From contig JANSXY010000003.1 of NCBI GenBank assembly GCA_024742695.1, positions 1-64,000 on the forward strand: a stretch of DNA of 64,000 bases. Reading direction: 5' to 3'. This stretch comes from Paracoccaceae bacterium (GTDB taxonomy: Bacteria; Pseudomonadota; Alphaproteobacteria; Rhodobacterales; Rhodobacteraceae). The translations under genes and the position numbers were made by a program. This document shows positions 45,652 to 53,981 of this stretch, one piece after another. The notes under the pieces are model-generated. The model did no database searches, was not told where the DNA came from, and saw only the letters and a list, made by a program, of their open reading frames with translations. How positions within the stretch are numbered: the first letter of the stretch is position 1; each line of letters begins with the position of its first letter.

Positions 45652-47735
45652 ACCGGCACCATGCCGACAAGCGAGGGGCGCGCATCGGTGCCGATTTCCT
45701 CGAAGGACAGCACCGGGGCGGACACGCCCTTCGCGCCCAGCACGGTGCGCAGGAACCGCCGGCGCCGGGCCGATGTGACCAGCGCGGGGAAGACCCCCTG
45801 CTCGCCGGCGCGCGCCACCTTCTCGGCCACGGCCTGGGCAAGGCGGTTGAACTTGTCCGGCGGCAGCGCGACATCGGCCTGGCCGCGTTCGCCCTCCACC
45901 TGGAAGTTGCGGAACGTGTCTTCCCATTCCGGGGCCAGTTGCAGCAGCGGGATCGTTCCGTCGGGGCGCCGGATCTCGGCCACCAGCTGGAAGCCCAGGC
46001 GCTGTCGGACGTGTTCGCAGATTGCCTCGGCATTGCCCAGCCCGCGGACCTCGGCGATCGCCTCGAGGATCAGCGGCAGGTTGCGGATCGATACCCGTTC
46101 CTCCAGCAAGAGCCTCAGGACCGACAGCAGCAGGTCCACCGGCACCTTGTCGGGCACCAGCTCCTCGAGCAGCTTGCGGTTCGCCTCGGCGCGTGCCGGG
46201 TCGGACAGGTTCGTGACCTCTTCCAGCAGACGGCGCAGCGCGCGCAGCGACAGAAGCCGGGCGAAATTGCGCTTGATCACCTCCAGAAGATGCGTGGCCA
46301 GGACTTCGGTCGGGTTCACCACGGTGGACCCTGCGAGGGCCGCCTCTTCCTGTTCGGCGGCGCCGATCCAGCGGGCGGGCGCGCCGTAGACCGGTTCGCG
46401 CACGTCCTCGCCGGAGGGCAGCATCGCGGCATTGTCCGACACCAGCGCCAACACCCGCTCCGGCTGCAGCCGGTCGCGCGCCTGCTCGACCCCCTGGATC
46501 CGGATCCGGTATTCGCCGCTGCCAAGGCTCGCGTCGTCGGTCAGCCGGATTTCCGGCAGGATCAGCCCGTAGACGGCGGCGACATGGTTGCGCATGTTGG
46601 CGATCCGCGCGTCGAGCCCGGTGGCCGGATCGAGCACCATGTTGACGAGGTTGGGCGCGAATTCGACGTGGATCTCGTCGAGATCGAGAATGTCGCCCAG
46701 CGATTTCTCCTTCGGCGCCTCCTCTTTCGGCGGCATCTTCATCGCCTCGGCCCGGGCGCGCTTCTGCGCCGCCATGTGCACGGCGTAGGCCGACCAGCCC
46801 AGAACCCCCGCGCCGGCGATGAAGGGCAGGAACGGCAGGCCCGGCACCAGCGCGAACAGCGCCATCAGGAACGCGACCGTCGCCAGCGCCGGGGGATACT
46901 TGCCCAACTGCTTGAACAGGTCGATATCCGCCGCGCCGGTGGACCCGCCGCGCGACAGAAGGATCGCCGCGGCGATCGAGATGATCACGGCCGGGATCTG
47001 GCTGACCAGGCCGTCGCCGACGGTCAGGATCGCGTAGGTTTCCAGCGCCGTTCCCAGCGGCATGTCGTGGATGATCACGCCGATGATCAGCCCCATGACG
47101 AGGTTGAGAAGCGTGATCAGCAGGCCGGCGATCGCGTCGCCCTTGACGAATTTCGACGCGCCGTCGAGCGAGCCGAAGAACGTGGTCTCCGCCTGTTCGC
47201 GTTCGCGCCGGGCCTTCGCCTCGGCATGGTCGATGGCGCCGGCGTTCATGTCGCTGTCGATCGCCAGCTGCTTGCCCGGCATCGCGTCGAGCGCGAAGCG
47301 CGCGCCGACCTCGGCCATCCGGCCCGCGCCCTTGGTGATCACGATGAAGTTCACGATCAGGAGCACGCAGAACACCACGAGGCCGATCAGAACCGATCCG
47401 CCCATGATGAACATCGCGAAGCCCTGGATCACCTCGCCCGCGGCGTCGGTGCCGGTATGGCCCTCGCCGATGATCAGCTTCGTCGACGAGACGTTGAGCG
47501 ACAGCCGCAGCATAAGCGAGGCCAGCAGGATCGTCGGGAAGGCCGAGAAATCCAGCGGCCGCTCGATGAACAGCGTCACGGTGAAGATCAGGATCGCCAG
47601 CGCGAACGAGGCGGCGAGGCCGACGTCCAGCACCCAGGCCGGCATCGGCAGGATCATCATCACGATGACCGCCATCAGCGCCAGCGCCAGCAGGACGGTC
47701 GGCTTGAACAGGGTCTGGACGGTGATCTGCGGCAT
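45648..47735 (-). CDS. flhA: Flagellar export gate protein FlhA
   Basis: The large nonameric export-gate protein. Eight membrane helices cover residues about 15-310, with the FHIPEP-type segment FSAFPTILLASLMLRLSLNV, GARFALDAMPGKQLAIDSDM and DGASKFVKGDAIAG. The cytoplasmic domain (from about residue 335) includes VVNPTEVLATHLLEVIKRNF and SIRNLPLILEAIAEV. 695 residues is typical. The start ATG 47735 shares a base with the sltF stop (TGATG). Confidence 0.97.
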   Translation of the reverse strand: MPQITVQTLFKPTVLLALALMAVIVMMILPMPAWVLDVGLAASFALAILIFTVTLFIERPLDFSAFPTILLASLMLRLSLNVSSTKLIIGEGHTGTDAAGEVIQGFAMFIMGGSVLIGLVVFCVLLIVNFIVITKGAGRMAEVGARFALDAMPGKQLAIDSDMNAGAIDHAEAKARREREQAETTFFGSLDGASKFVKGDAIAGLLITLLNLVMGLIIGVIIHDMPLGTALETYAILTVGDGLVSQIPAVIISIAAAILLSRGGSTGAADIDLFKQLGKYPPALATVAFLMALFALVPGLPFLPFIAGAGVLGWSAYAVHMAAQKRARAEAMKMPPKEEAPKEKSLGDILDLDEIHVEFAPNLVNMVLDPATGLDARIANMRNHVAAVYGLILPEIRLTDDASLGSGEYRIRIQGVEQARDRLQPERVLALVSDNAAMLPSGEDVREPVYGAPARWIGAAEQEEAALAGSTVVNPTEVLATHLLEVIKRNFARLLSLRALRRLLEEVTNLSDPARAEANRKLLEELVPDKVPVDLLLSVLRLLLEERVSIRNLPLILEAIAEVRGLGNAEAICEHVRQRLGFQLVAEIRRPDGTIPLLQLAPEWEDTFRNFQVEGERGQADVALPPDKFNRLAQAVAEKVARAGEQGVFPALVTSARRRRFLRTVLGAKGVSAPVLSFEEIGTDARPSLVGMVPV

Positions 47736-48559
47736 CAGCCGTCGCCTCCGCCGAACAGGCTGCCGGCGGTGCGGCCGGTGAACAGGCTGGCGCCGTTGCC
47801 GTTCGCCACCGGCACGAGCGAGCCGGGCATCGTCACCGCCCCGGCCTGCAGCAGCGGATAGGTGTTGACCCGCGGCGCGGCAGGACGGACCGGCGCGCCG
47901 GGCAGCGCCACGGCGTGGCCGTTGGCGCGGGCCACGATGTCGGGGATCACCGGGATGTCGGCGTTCGGATCGGCGGCGATCCGCGCCCGATGGCGTTCGA
48001 AGATCGCGGTGTAGCGCTCGGCATGTTCCGGGGTGCGGGAATGGTAGGCGCCGGCGGCCTCCGTCCAGCTGCCGGTCTCGGCGTGCAGTTCGGTGAGGAA
48101 CCGCGCGGCGTAGAAGGCATTGGCCAGCGGGTCGAACATCTGCTCGATCGAGGCGAAATGCTGCCCGTGCCACTTGTAGTTGATCTGGAAGCAGCCGACG
48201 TCGAAGCTGCGCGCGCCGCGATCGTGATGCTTGCTGACGAAGTCATGGGCCTCGGCGCGGCTGTCGAACCAGGCGCCCTTGCCCTCCATGTTGACCGTCC
48301 AGGGCCAGGGCCGGAAGGCGCCGCCGCGCTTGCGTCCGGTCTCGGTGAGCGAGATCGCCTGCAAGACCGTCAGCGGCACGCCGGTGGCCTGGCTGGCCTG
48401 CCAGGCCGCCTGTTCGCAAAGCTGCGCTGGATCGGCGGCGCCGTCGGGTGTGCTGGCCTGCGTCGCGGCGGCCAGAACAAGCCAGGCGCCGATGGCGCCG
48501 GCCAGGACAGGGCGCGCGATGCGCCGGGACCGGGCATTCCGGCCGTTCTTGGAAACCAT
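47735..48559 (-). CDS. sltF: Flagellum-associated lytic transglycosylase (SltF-like), 274 aa
   Basis: A periplasmic murein transglycosylase that opens a hole for the rod. The signal region (RPVLAGAIGAWLVLAAATQA) precedes an SLT domain: LTVLQAISLTETGRKRGG with the catalytic Glu, WTVNMEGKGAWFDSRAEAHD, SFDVGCFQINYKWHGQHF, and ANAFYAARFLTELH with AAGAYHSRTPEHAERY. Rhodobacter SltF has the same neighbourhood with flhA and motA. It complements the FlgJ-type gene here, which lacks its own muramidase half. A CtrA-like site lies 56 bases upstream. Confidence 0.88.
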   Translation of the reverse strand: MVSKNGRNARSRRIARPVLAGAIGAWLVLAAATQASTPDGAADPAQLCEQAAWQASQATGVPLTVLQAISLTETGRKRGGAFRPWPWTVNMEGKGAWFDSRAEAHDFVSKHHDRGARSFDVGCFQINYKWHGQHFASIEQMFDPLANAFYAARFLTELHAETGSWTEAAGAYHSRTPEHAERYTAIFERHRARIAADPNADIPVIPDIVARANGHAVALPGAPVRPAAPRVNTYPLLQAGAVTMPGSLVPVANGNGASLFTGRTAGSLFGGGDG

Positions 48560-48614
48560 TCTGGTCCACCCGCTGCAATTCTGCCGCTTTCGGGAAAGGT
48601 TACGGCAGGGACGG

Positions 48615-48629
48615 TTGAGAAAGCGTTAG
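48615..48629. promoter_or_regulatory. CtrA-like site upstream of sltF, TTGA-N7-TTAG
   Basis: TTGA 48615-48618 and TTAG 48626-48629 with seven-base spacing, 56 bases before the sltF ATG. One base differs from TTAR in the first half. Confidence 0.4.
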
Positions 48630-48651
48630 CGCCGGCCGGGCACGGCCGGCG
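48630..48651 (-). terminator. Possible terminator after the motA operon
   Basis: CGCCGGCC (48630-48637) pairs with GGCCGGCG (48644-48651) around GGGCAC. It lies 11 bases past the stop of the 909-residue gene on the minus strand. The following sequence (TAACGCTTTCTC) is only weakly U-rich, so the call is moderate; the site also sits next to the CtrA-like box for sltF. Confidence 0.4.
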
Positions 48652-48661
48652 GTGCCGGGTC

Positions 48662-51391
48662 TCAGCCGTCGTCGCCCTCCGGCGTCTCGATCAACGTTCC
48701 GGCATCGGCCAGCAGCGCGTCGATCATCGCCCGCGCGGCGCGGCTTTCCTCCAGCAGGGCGCGGTTCTGCGCAAGCGGTCCGGGCGGTTCGCCATCGGGT
48801 CCGGGCTCGGCCGGCGGGGCCAGGGGCGGCGGCGTGACGCCGGGCACCAGGCCGAAGGCGGTGACCGCCTCGCGGCGCAGCCCGTCATCGAGTTCGGCGA
48901 CCTCTTCCCAGTCGCCCGCGCGCCAGGCTTCCTGCCCTGCCTGCGCCGGCGCACCGGAGGCCAGATAGGCTTCGACCGCTTCGTGATGCAGGCCCAGAAG
49001 GCGCAGGGCGTCGGCGCGCAGCCGCCGGGCCTCGGTTCCGTCGAAGCCGTCGATCTGCCGCAAGGCCTCGGCGCCGTCGTAATCGGCCAATGCCGCGCGG
49101 GCCAGGAACAGGCGCCCGGTCTCGGTCCGGCTGGCGTCGTTGCCGCGCATCCGCCGCGCCTCGTCGGTAAGACCGAAGGACAGCAGCCGCTCGGACAGCG
49201 CCAGCCGCAAGTCTGCGCTGGCCTCTTCGGGGCGGATCAGGTCGCGATTGGCGAAGTAGTGGGTCAGGAACAGGCCGCTGGCTTCCGGCGCGGCGAGCAT
49301 CGCGAACAACTCGTCCTTCACCGTCGCCTGCAACGGGTGCAGCCCGTCCTTCCGCCAGCGCGCCAGTGCCGCGAAGGCCTCGGCGAAGTCGCCGTTCGAA
49401 GCGAGGCCGAGCACATGCGCGCGCTCCAGCGCCGGGGCCTCGGGCGCGCCCTTGCTCTCGAAGGCCAGCGCGCCGGCATTGGTCACCATGCCGCGATCGA
49501 CGGGCAGGCCGTCGCGCAGCCGGCTGTCGATGTAAAGGATCACCGCTTCGGTGGCCTGCGGGCCGTTCGCCCGCGCCACTTCCTCCAGCAGCGGTTCGGC
49601 GGCGCGGCCGTCGCCGCGGGTCAGTTCCAGCCGCGCGTCGATCATGCTGATCGCGATGCCGTGTTCACCCGGCGCGCGCAGGATCGCGTCGCGCACCGCC
49701 CGCGCCCGGCCCGGTTCGCCGATCTGCAGGAAGCGTTCGGCCAGAAGCTCGCCCAGGGTCCGGCGCAGATGCAGGGGCAGGGCCGAGAAGGCGCGCAGCG
49801 CGGCCTCCTCGTTCACGGTGTCGGCGGGGCCGACATCCTCGCGGGCCAGAAGGCCCCAAAGCGTGGCGCTGGTATCGCAATCGATCATCGTGGCCAGCCG
49901 GCCGCCCGGGTCGCCATGGCCGAAATCCAGGATTGCGGCGATGTCGAGATAGACGTCGTCAAGGCGGCCGTTGTCGCCGAAGGCCTCGATGCTGGTGCGC
50001 GCCTCGGCGCCGAAGCCGAAATGCAGGTAGAGTTTCACCAGCGCCTCGACCGCCTCGGGCGAGGGCCGGTCGAATTCGCCCAGCAGCCCGGTGCGCAGTT
50101 CCGAAAGTTGCAGCAGCATCGGCCGCTCGTCGGCCCAGTCGCTGACGGCCAGCGCCGAGTCGGGCAGGCATTCCCGGCCCTCGGCGGTCACGGGGCCATT
50201 GCCCCGCACGCCGGCGAGTTCGCGATCGATGCTGGTGTTGGAATGGATGTTGAGGTGGTCCGCCAGCCTGTCCTCTGCGGTCGCGGCAGGCGCCTCCTCC
50301 TCCGCCGTGGTCCCGGTCGCCATCTCCGTCTCCGGCGCGGTAGGCCGCAGTTCCGGCACGTCGGCCCGCACAAGGCCCTGCGACGCGGCGCGGCTGAGCT
50401 GGCGCAGAAGCTCGGTTTCCGCCTCGGCCACCCGCGGGTTGACGGTGATCGGAAGCGTCTGCGGCGCGGCTGCCGGCTCCGGCGCGGGGATCTGCGCGGC
50501 CTCTGCCACGGGTGCCGGCGCGGGCGATGGCGCCGCCGCGGCCGTTTCGGGCGCAAGGGTCGAGCGCCAGTAAAGGTCAAGCAGCGGGTCGGGCGCGACG
50601 GGCGTGCGCGCGGGGCGTTGCGCGATCACCGTCTGCGGTGCCGGGGCGGTGGCTGGCGCTGTCTCAGGCTCGCCGACCGGCGCAGGCTGTGGCGGCTGGG
50701 CGACGGTCGCGACGGGTTCGGGCCTGGGCCGGGGCGTCGGCATGGTCGCCGGGGCCGGCGCGGCAAGCGCGGGCTCGCCGCGGATCGCGGCGGCGGCGCT
50801 GGCGAGCGCCGCGATGACCGGAGGCCGTGACGGCGGGCTGATCCGCGCCCGTTCCGGCATCGCGGAGGGATCGGTGGCGGGTTGGGCCGGCGCGCTCGCC
50901 GGACCGACCAGAGGGGCCGCGGCGGCCTGCGTCGGCACGGTGGACGCCAGCGCGGCGGGCGCCTGCACCGGCGCCTGCGCCGCCGTGGCCGTGCCGGGTG
51001 CCGGCAACGGTGCCTCGAACGGGGAATCGGCCGGCGCGGGGCCGGTGTAGATGTCGATCGCGACGCCGCGCGGGGTTTCGAAGGCGCGGGCATGGTGCCC
51101 GGGTGCCACGGTCAGGGCCAGCGCGGAGTCGCCCGCCGGCGCCAGGGCCGAAAGCCGCGTGCGCGGGATCAGCCGGAATACGTCCGCGGTATCGAAATCG
51201 ATCCCCGCCCTGTCGAAGCGCAGCACGTAGCCCGACTCGGAGCGCCCCAGCACCCAGCTTGTCGGTTCGCCCGGCTCGACGACGATGCGGGAATGATCGG
51301 TGTGCTCGCCCGACCGGATCGCGGCGGTTTCGGCCGTCGCGGGCAGCGCCGCGAGGCTCAGGAAGGCACAAAGGCTGGCGGCACGGATCAT
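48662..51391 (-). CDS. Large exported protein of the motA operon, 909 aa, function unknown
   Basis: A periplasmic protein of the flagellar locus. It has a signal peptide (MIRAASLCAFLSLAALPATA), an N-terminal beta-rich domain resembling an AMIN-type fold (HSRIVVEPGEPTSWVLGRSE and YVLRFDRAGIDFDTADVFRL, then ARAFETPRGVAIDIYTG), a long Pro/Ala-rich linker (about residues 125-370) and a helical repeat region (about 400-880) with TPR-like units (ALVKLYLHFGFGAEARTSIE, LAALARWRKDGLHP). AMIN-like domains often bind envelope structures. The ATG overlaps the motA stop (ATGA), so it is co-translated with the stator. I do not recognise a named gene. Confidence 0.7.
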   Translation of the reverse strand: MIRAASLCAFLSLAALPATAETAAIRSGEHTDHSRIVVEPGEPTSWVLGRSESGYVLRFDRAGIDFDTADVFRLIPRTRLSALAPAGDSALALTVAPGHHARAFETPRGVAIDIYTGPAPADSPFEAPLPAPGTATAAQAPVQAPAALASTVPTQAAAAPLVGPASAPAQPATDPSAMPERARISPPSRPPVIAALASAAAAIRGEPALAAPAPATMPTPRPRPEPVATVAQPPQPAPVGEPETAPATAPAPQTVIAQRPARTPVAPDPLLDLYWRSTLAPETAAAAPSPAPAPVAEAAQIPAPEPAAAPQTLPITVNPRVAEAETELLRQLSRAASQGLVRADVPELRPTAPETEMATGTTAEEEAPAATAEDRLADHLNIHSNTSIDRELAGVRGNGPVTAEGRECLPDSALAVSDWADERPMLLQLSELRTGLLGEFDRPSPEAVEALVKLYLHFGFGAEARTSIEAFGDNGRLDDVYLDIAAILDFGHGDPGGRLATMIDCDTSATLWGLLAREDVGPADTVNEEAALRAFSALPLHLRRTLGELLAERFLQIGEPGRARAVRDAILRAPGEHGIAISMIDARLELTRGDGRAAEPLLEEVARANGPQATEAVILYIDSRLRDGLPVDRGMVTNAGALAFESKGAPEAPALERAHVLGLASNGDFAEAFAALARWRKDGLHPLQATVKDELFAMLAAPEASGLFLTHYFANRDLIRPEEASADLRLALSERLLSFGLTDEARRMRGNDASRTETGRLFLARAALADYDGAEALRQIDGFDGTEARRLRADALRLLGLHHEAVEAYLASGAPAQAGQEAWRAGDWEEVAELDDGLRREAVTAFGLVPGVTPPPLAPPAEPGPDGEPPGPLAQNRALLEESRAARAMIDALLADAGTLIETPEGDDG

Positions 51392-52257
51392 GCGGCGTCC
51401 TGCTTGATGGCCTTCAGCGCCTCCTCCAGTTCCGAATAGCTCGGGCGGATGTGGTGCGGCGTGTTCTGACGGCCGACTTCGATGCAGATGTTGGTCGCGT
51501 GATTGTGAAGATTGGCGACCAGCACCTCGCGGATGAGCTTGTAGAAATGCGAGTCCTCCTCGGTCACGGCCTTCACCTTGTTGGCGAAGGGGCCGACGAA
51601 GCCGTAGGACAGGAACACCCCCAGGAACGTCCCGACGAGCGCGCCGCCGATCATCTTGCCGAGGATCTCGGGCGGCTGGTCGATCGAGGCCATCGTCTTG
51701 ATGACGCCCAGAACCGCCGCGACGATGCCGAGCGCGGGCAGGCCGTCGGCCACCGTCTGCAGGGCATGGCTGGTGTGCAGCGCGTGGTGCAGGTTCGCCT
51801 CGAGCTGCTTTTCCAGCACCTCTTCGACCTGGTGGGGATCGTCGTAGTTCATCGAGGCCGAGCGCATCGTGTCGCAGATCAGCTCGACCGCCTCGTGATC
51901 ATGCTGGATTTTCGGATACTTGCCGAAGATCGACGAGTCGGGCGGCTGCTCGATATGTTCCTCGATCGCGACCGGGTTCTGCCGGGCCAGCCGGATCAGT
52001 TCGAACAGCAGGCACAGCAGGTCGCGATAGTCCTGCGGCTTCCACTTCGGCCCCTTGAACACCTTGGCGATGTCCTTGCCGGTGTGCTTGATCGTGCCCA
52101 TGTCGTTGGCAAGGAAGAAGGCGCCGATCGCCGCGCCGCCGATCATCATCATCTCGAACGGCAGCGCCTTGATGATGATGCCCAGCTTGCCGCCGGCCAG
52201 CAGGTAGCCGCCGAACACCATCCCGAAGATGACAACGATCCCGATGATGCCGATCAT
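51388..52257 (-). CDS. motA: Flagellar motor stator protein MotA
   Basis: A four-helix proton-channel stator subunit that with MotB drives rotation. The N-terminal segment MIGIIGIVVIFGMVFGGYLL, EMMMIGGAAIGAFFLAND, the cytoplasmic block RLARQNPVAIEEHIEQPP, and the third and fourth helices with GLPALGIVAAVLGVIKTM and GGALVGTFLGVFLSYGFVGP are all present. 289 residues is standard for alphaproteobacterial MotA. MotB is 6.8 kb away (59081) on the opposite strand. A TTAA-N7-TGAT site at 52313 lies 56 bases upstream. The stop overlaps the next gene. Confidence 0.97.
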   Translation of the reverse strand: MIGIIGIVVIFGMVFGGYLLAGGKLGIIIKALPFEMMMIGGAAIGAFFLANDMGTIKHTGKDIAKVFKGPKWKPQDYRDLLCLLFELIRLARQNPVAIEEHIEQPPDSSIFGKYPKIQHDHEAVELICDTMRSASMNYDDPHQVEEVLEKQLEANLHHALHTSHALQTVADGLPALGIVAAVLGVIKTMASIDQPPEILGKMIGGALVGTFLGVFLSYGFVGPFANKVKAVTEEDSHFYKLIREVLVANLHNHATNICIEVGRQNTPHHIRPSYSELEEALKAIKQDAA

Positions 52258-52312
52258 TCAGACAAACTCCGGTCCGGCTCCAGCCCCATGGGAAGACCCT
52301 TGCAGGCCAGGG

Positions 52313-52327
52313 TTAACAAAGCCTGAT
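52313..52327. promoter_or_regulatory. Degenerate CtrA-like half site upstream of motA
   Basis: TTAA 52313-52316 followed seven bases later by TGAT (52324-52327). Only one half fits well. It is included because it lies 56 bases from the motA start, the same place as better sites in the cluster. Confidence 0.25.
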
Positions 52328-52332
52328 TTTCG

Positions 52333-52986
52333 CTAGTTTTTCGGAACGTCCGCGTTGCGCCCCGCCAGCAGAACGCTGATCGTGTAGGCGGTCTTCGGAT
52401 CGAGGCCCGCCATCACCGCACCGGCCGCGTCGGGCCGCATCCGGCCAAGGAATCCGGCGGCGAATTCGGGGGCCATTTCCTCGAACAGCGCCGCGGCATC
52501 CTTGGGCTTCATGTTCTCGTAGACCGCGGTCAGGCGCGCGATGTCCTCTTCCGCCGCGCTGTCGGCAACGGAGATCGTCGCGGCCAGGTCCTCCTCGGCG
52601 GCGACAAGCGCGGCCAGCCGCGCCTCGATCTGCTCCTCGGCCAGCGCCAGGGCCTGCATCCGGTCGGCCAGCGTCGCTTCGCGCTCCGCCAGACGCGCCT
52701 CGCGCTTCTGGATCGCTTCGAGCATTGCCAGCGCGCCCGGTTCCGGTTCGCAGACCTGCGCCGCGGCGCCGATGCCCTGGGCCATCTCCTCGGGTTCCGC
52801 GGCGCGGGCGAATGCGTGGCCCGCGCCCTCGCCCAGCCGCATCAGGCCGGACCCGGCGAGCAGCGTGGCGATGATCAGAAGCGTCCCGCGGGCCCTTGGC
52901 CGCGGGACACGCCCGGTCTTCTCGCCGGTCCTTCCGCCGGTCTTGCCACCGGCATCGCCCGCGGCGGGCTTTTTCGGCCGGATCAT
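52333..52986 (-). CDS. motE: MotE-like flagellar protein (MgtE-N domain), 217 aa
   Basis: A single-pass protein of the COG3334/MotE type. A basic Lys/Arg/Gly-rich front, a membrane segment (TLLIIATLLAGSGLMRLG), a long coiled coil (AMLEAIQKREARLAEREATL and RMQALALAEEQIEARLAAL) and a C-terminal MgtE intracellular-like domain (IARLTAVYENMKPKDAAALF, MAPEFAAGFLGRMRPDAAGAV) are in order. In Sinorhizobium, MotE chaperones the periplasmic MotC, which stabilises the stator. The start overlaps the preceding gene stop (ATGA) and motA follows 75 bases later, so a stator-assembly role is likely. Confidence 0.85.
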   Translation of the reverse strand: MIRPKKPAAGDAGGKTGGRTGEKTGRVPRPRARGTLLIIATLLAGSGLMRLGEGAGHAFARAAEPEEMAQGIGAAAQVCEPEPGALAMLEAIQKREARLAEREATLADRMQALALAEEQIEARLAALVAAEEDLAATISVADSAAEEDIARLTAVYENMKPKDAAALFEEMAPEFAAGFLGRMRPDAAGAVMAGLDPKTAYTISVLLAGRNADVPKN

Positions 52987-53354
52987 TCGGCGGCCTCCAG
53001 ATCGTCATGCCGATGCCGGCGGCGGGCGACCCGCATCTTGCGCTGGCCCTCGGTGTCGGCCTCGGGCAGATCGTGCAGCGAGGCCAGCAGCAGTTCCAGC
53101 CGCTCGGCCGATTGCTGCGCCCGCGCGTTCAGGCTTTCGAGGCTGGAGGCCGAGGCCGATGCGGTGGCGCGGGCGCGTTCCAGCGCCTTGGTCATGTCGT
53201 CGACCTGTGCGGACAGGACGGCGATCGCCCCGCCCATGCCGTTCTCCAGCTGGTTGAACTGCTTGAGACGGCGCGACAGGACCATGCAATACACGCCCGC
53301 CCCGATCGCTCCGGCCGCGAGAAGGATATCGGCGAAGAAATCCATGAAACCCAT
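52983..53354 (-). CDS. Membrane-anchored coiled-coil flagellar protein (DUF6468-like), 123 aa
   Basis: A short protein with an N-terminal membrane helix (FFADILLAAGAIGAGVYCMV) and a cytoplasmic coiled coil (LSRRLKQFNQLENGMGGAI, then TKALERARATASASASSLES, SAERLELLLASLHD). A basic tail follows (RVARRRHRHDD). I believe this is the DUF6468 family that sits between fliL and motE in alphaproteobacterial flagellar loci, but that is from memory. It starts 11 bases past the fliL stop and overlaps motE by four bases. Function unknown; a motor-assembly accessory is plausible. Confidence 0.7.
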   Translation of the reverse strand: MGFMDFFADILLAAGAIGAGVYCMVLSRRLKQFNQLENGMGGAIAVLSAQVDDMTKALERARATASASASSLESLNARAQQSAERLELLLASLHDLPEADTEGQRKMRVARRRHRHDDLEAAE

Positions 53355-53365
53355 TCTAGCCTCCG

Positions 53366-53857
53366 TCAGTTCAGCACGAATTCGGTGACGAGCAGATCGC
53401 GCACGCGACCTTCGCCCGACACGATCTGGACCCGGCGCAGCATCTGCGCCCGCAGCCGGGTCAACGCGGTCGGATCCTCGAGCTCGGCGACCTCGATCGC
53501 GCGCAGGTAGCCGTTCAGTACATCGAGGATGCGCGGCATCAGCAGCGCGACATCTTCCTGGTAGCTCTTCGCGACCTCCAGTTGCGCGGTGAACCGCAGG
53601 TGCCGGTCGCGGCCCTCGCCGTTCAGCGTCACCACCAGCGGGTCGACCGGCACGTAGGCGATGTCCGGCAAGGCCTCTACCTTCACCGGATCCTCCTTGG
53701 CGTGGTCGTCGGCCTTCTCCGTCCCCAGGATCATGCCCGAGTAGACGGCGTAGAACCCGCCTCCGCCCAGCCCCAGCATCAGCACGAGGCCGACGATCAG
53801 GGGCAGCTTCGATTTTTTCTTGGGGGCCTCTTCTTCCCCGCCCTGAGGCTCTGCCAT
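53366..53857 (-). CDS. fliL: Flagellar basal-body protein FliL
   Basis: An inner-membrane stator-associated protein. A charged front (GGEEEAPKKKSKLP) leads into one membrane helix (LIVGLVLMLGLGGGGFYAVY), an acidic linker and the FliL domain: VPVDPLVVTLNGEGRDRHLR, FTAQLEVAKSYQEDVALLMP, RILDVLNGYLRAIEVAELED, and RMQ-type end RVQIVSGEGRVRDLLVTEFV. The 163 residues are normal. It heads the minus-strand motor operon and is divergent from fliF across a CtrA-like site. Confidence 0.94.
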   Translation of the reverse strand: MAEPQGGEEEAPKKKSKLPLIVGLVLMLGLGGGGFYAVYSGMILGTEKADDHAKEDPVKVEALPDIAYVPVDPLVVTLNGEGRDRHLRFTAQLEVAKSYQEDVALLMPRILDVLNGYLRAIEVAELEDPTALTRLRAQMLRRVQIVSGEGRVRDLLVTEFVLN

Positions 53858-53904
53858 GACCTATCCGTCCGCAAATGACCTGGGCAGAGAATGACCCAAG
53901 GACA

Positions 53905-53919
53905 CTAACCGATTGTTAA
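53905..53919. promoter_or_regulatory. CtrA-like site between fliL and fliF, TTAA-N7-TTAG (minus strand)
   Basis: On the minus strand TTAA (53919-53916) and TTAG (53908-53905) are separated by seven bases. The site is 48 bases from fliL and 63 bases from the fliF GTG, serving a divergent pair. Confidence 0.5.
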
Positions 53920-53981
53920 GCGCGTTCGGCGAAGCATTGGGCAGACGACAGGGCAGAAGGTCCGCTCCAAGGAGGTGCGTC

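Noticed and set aside
45939-47861. Plus-strand open frame opposite flhA and sltF
   Set aside because: Antisense shadow; composition is His/Arg/Gln-rich, and the opposite strand carries intact flhA and sltF.
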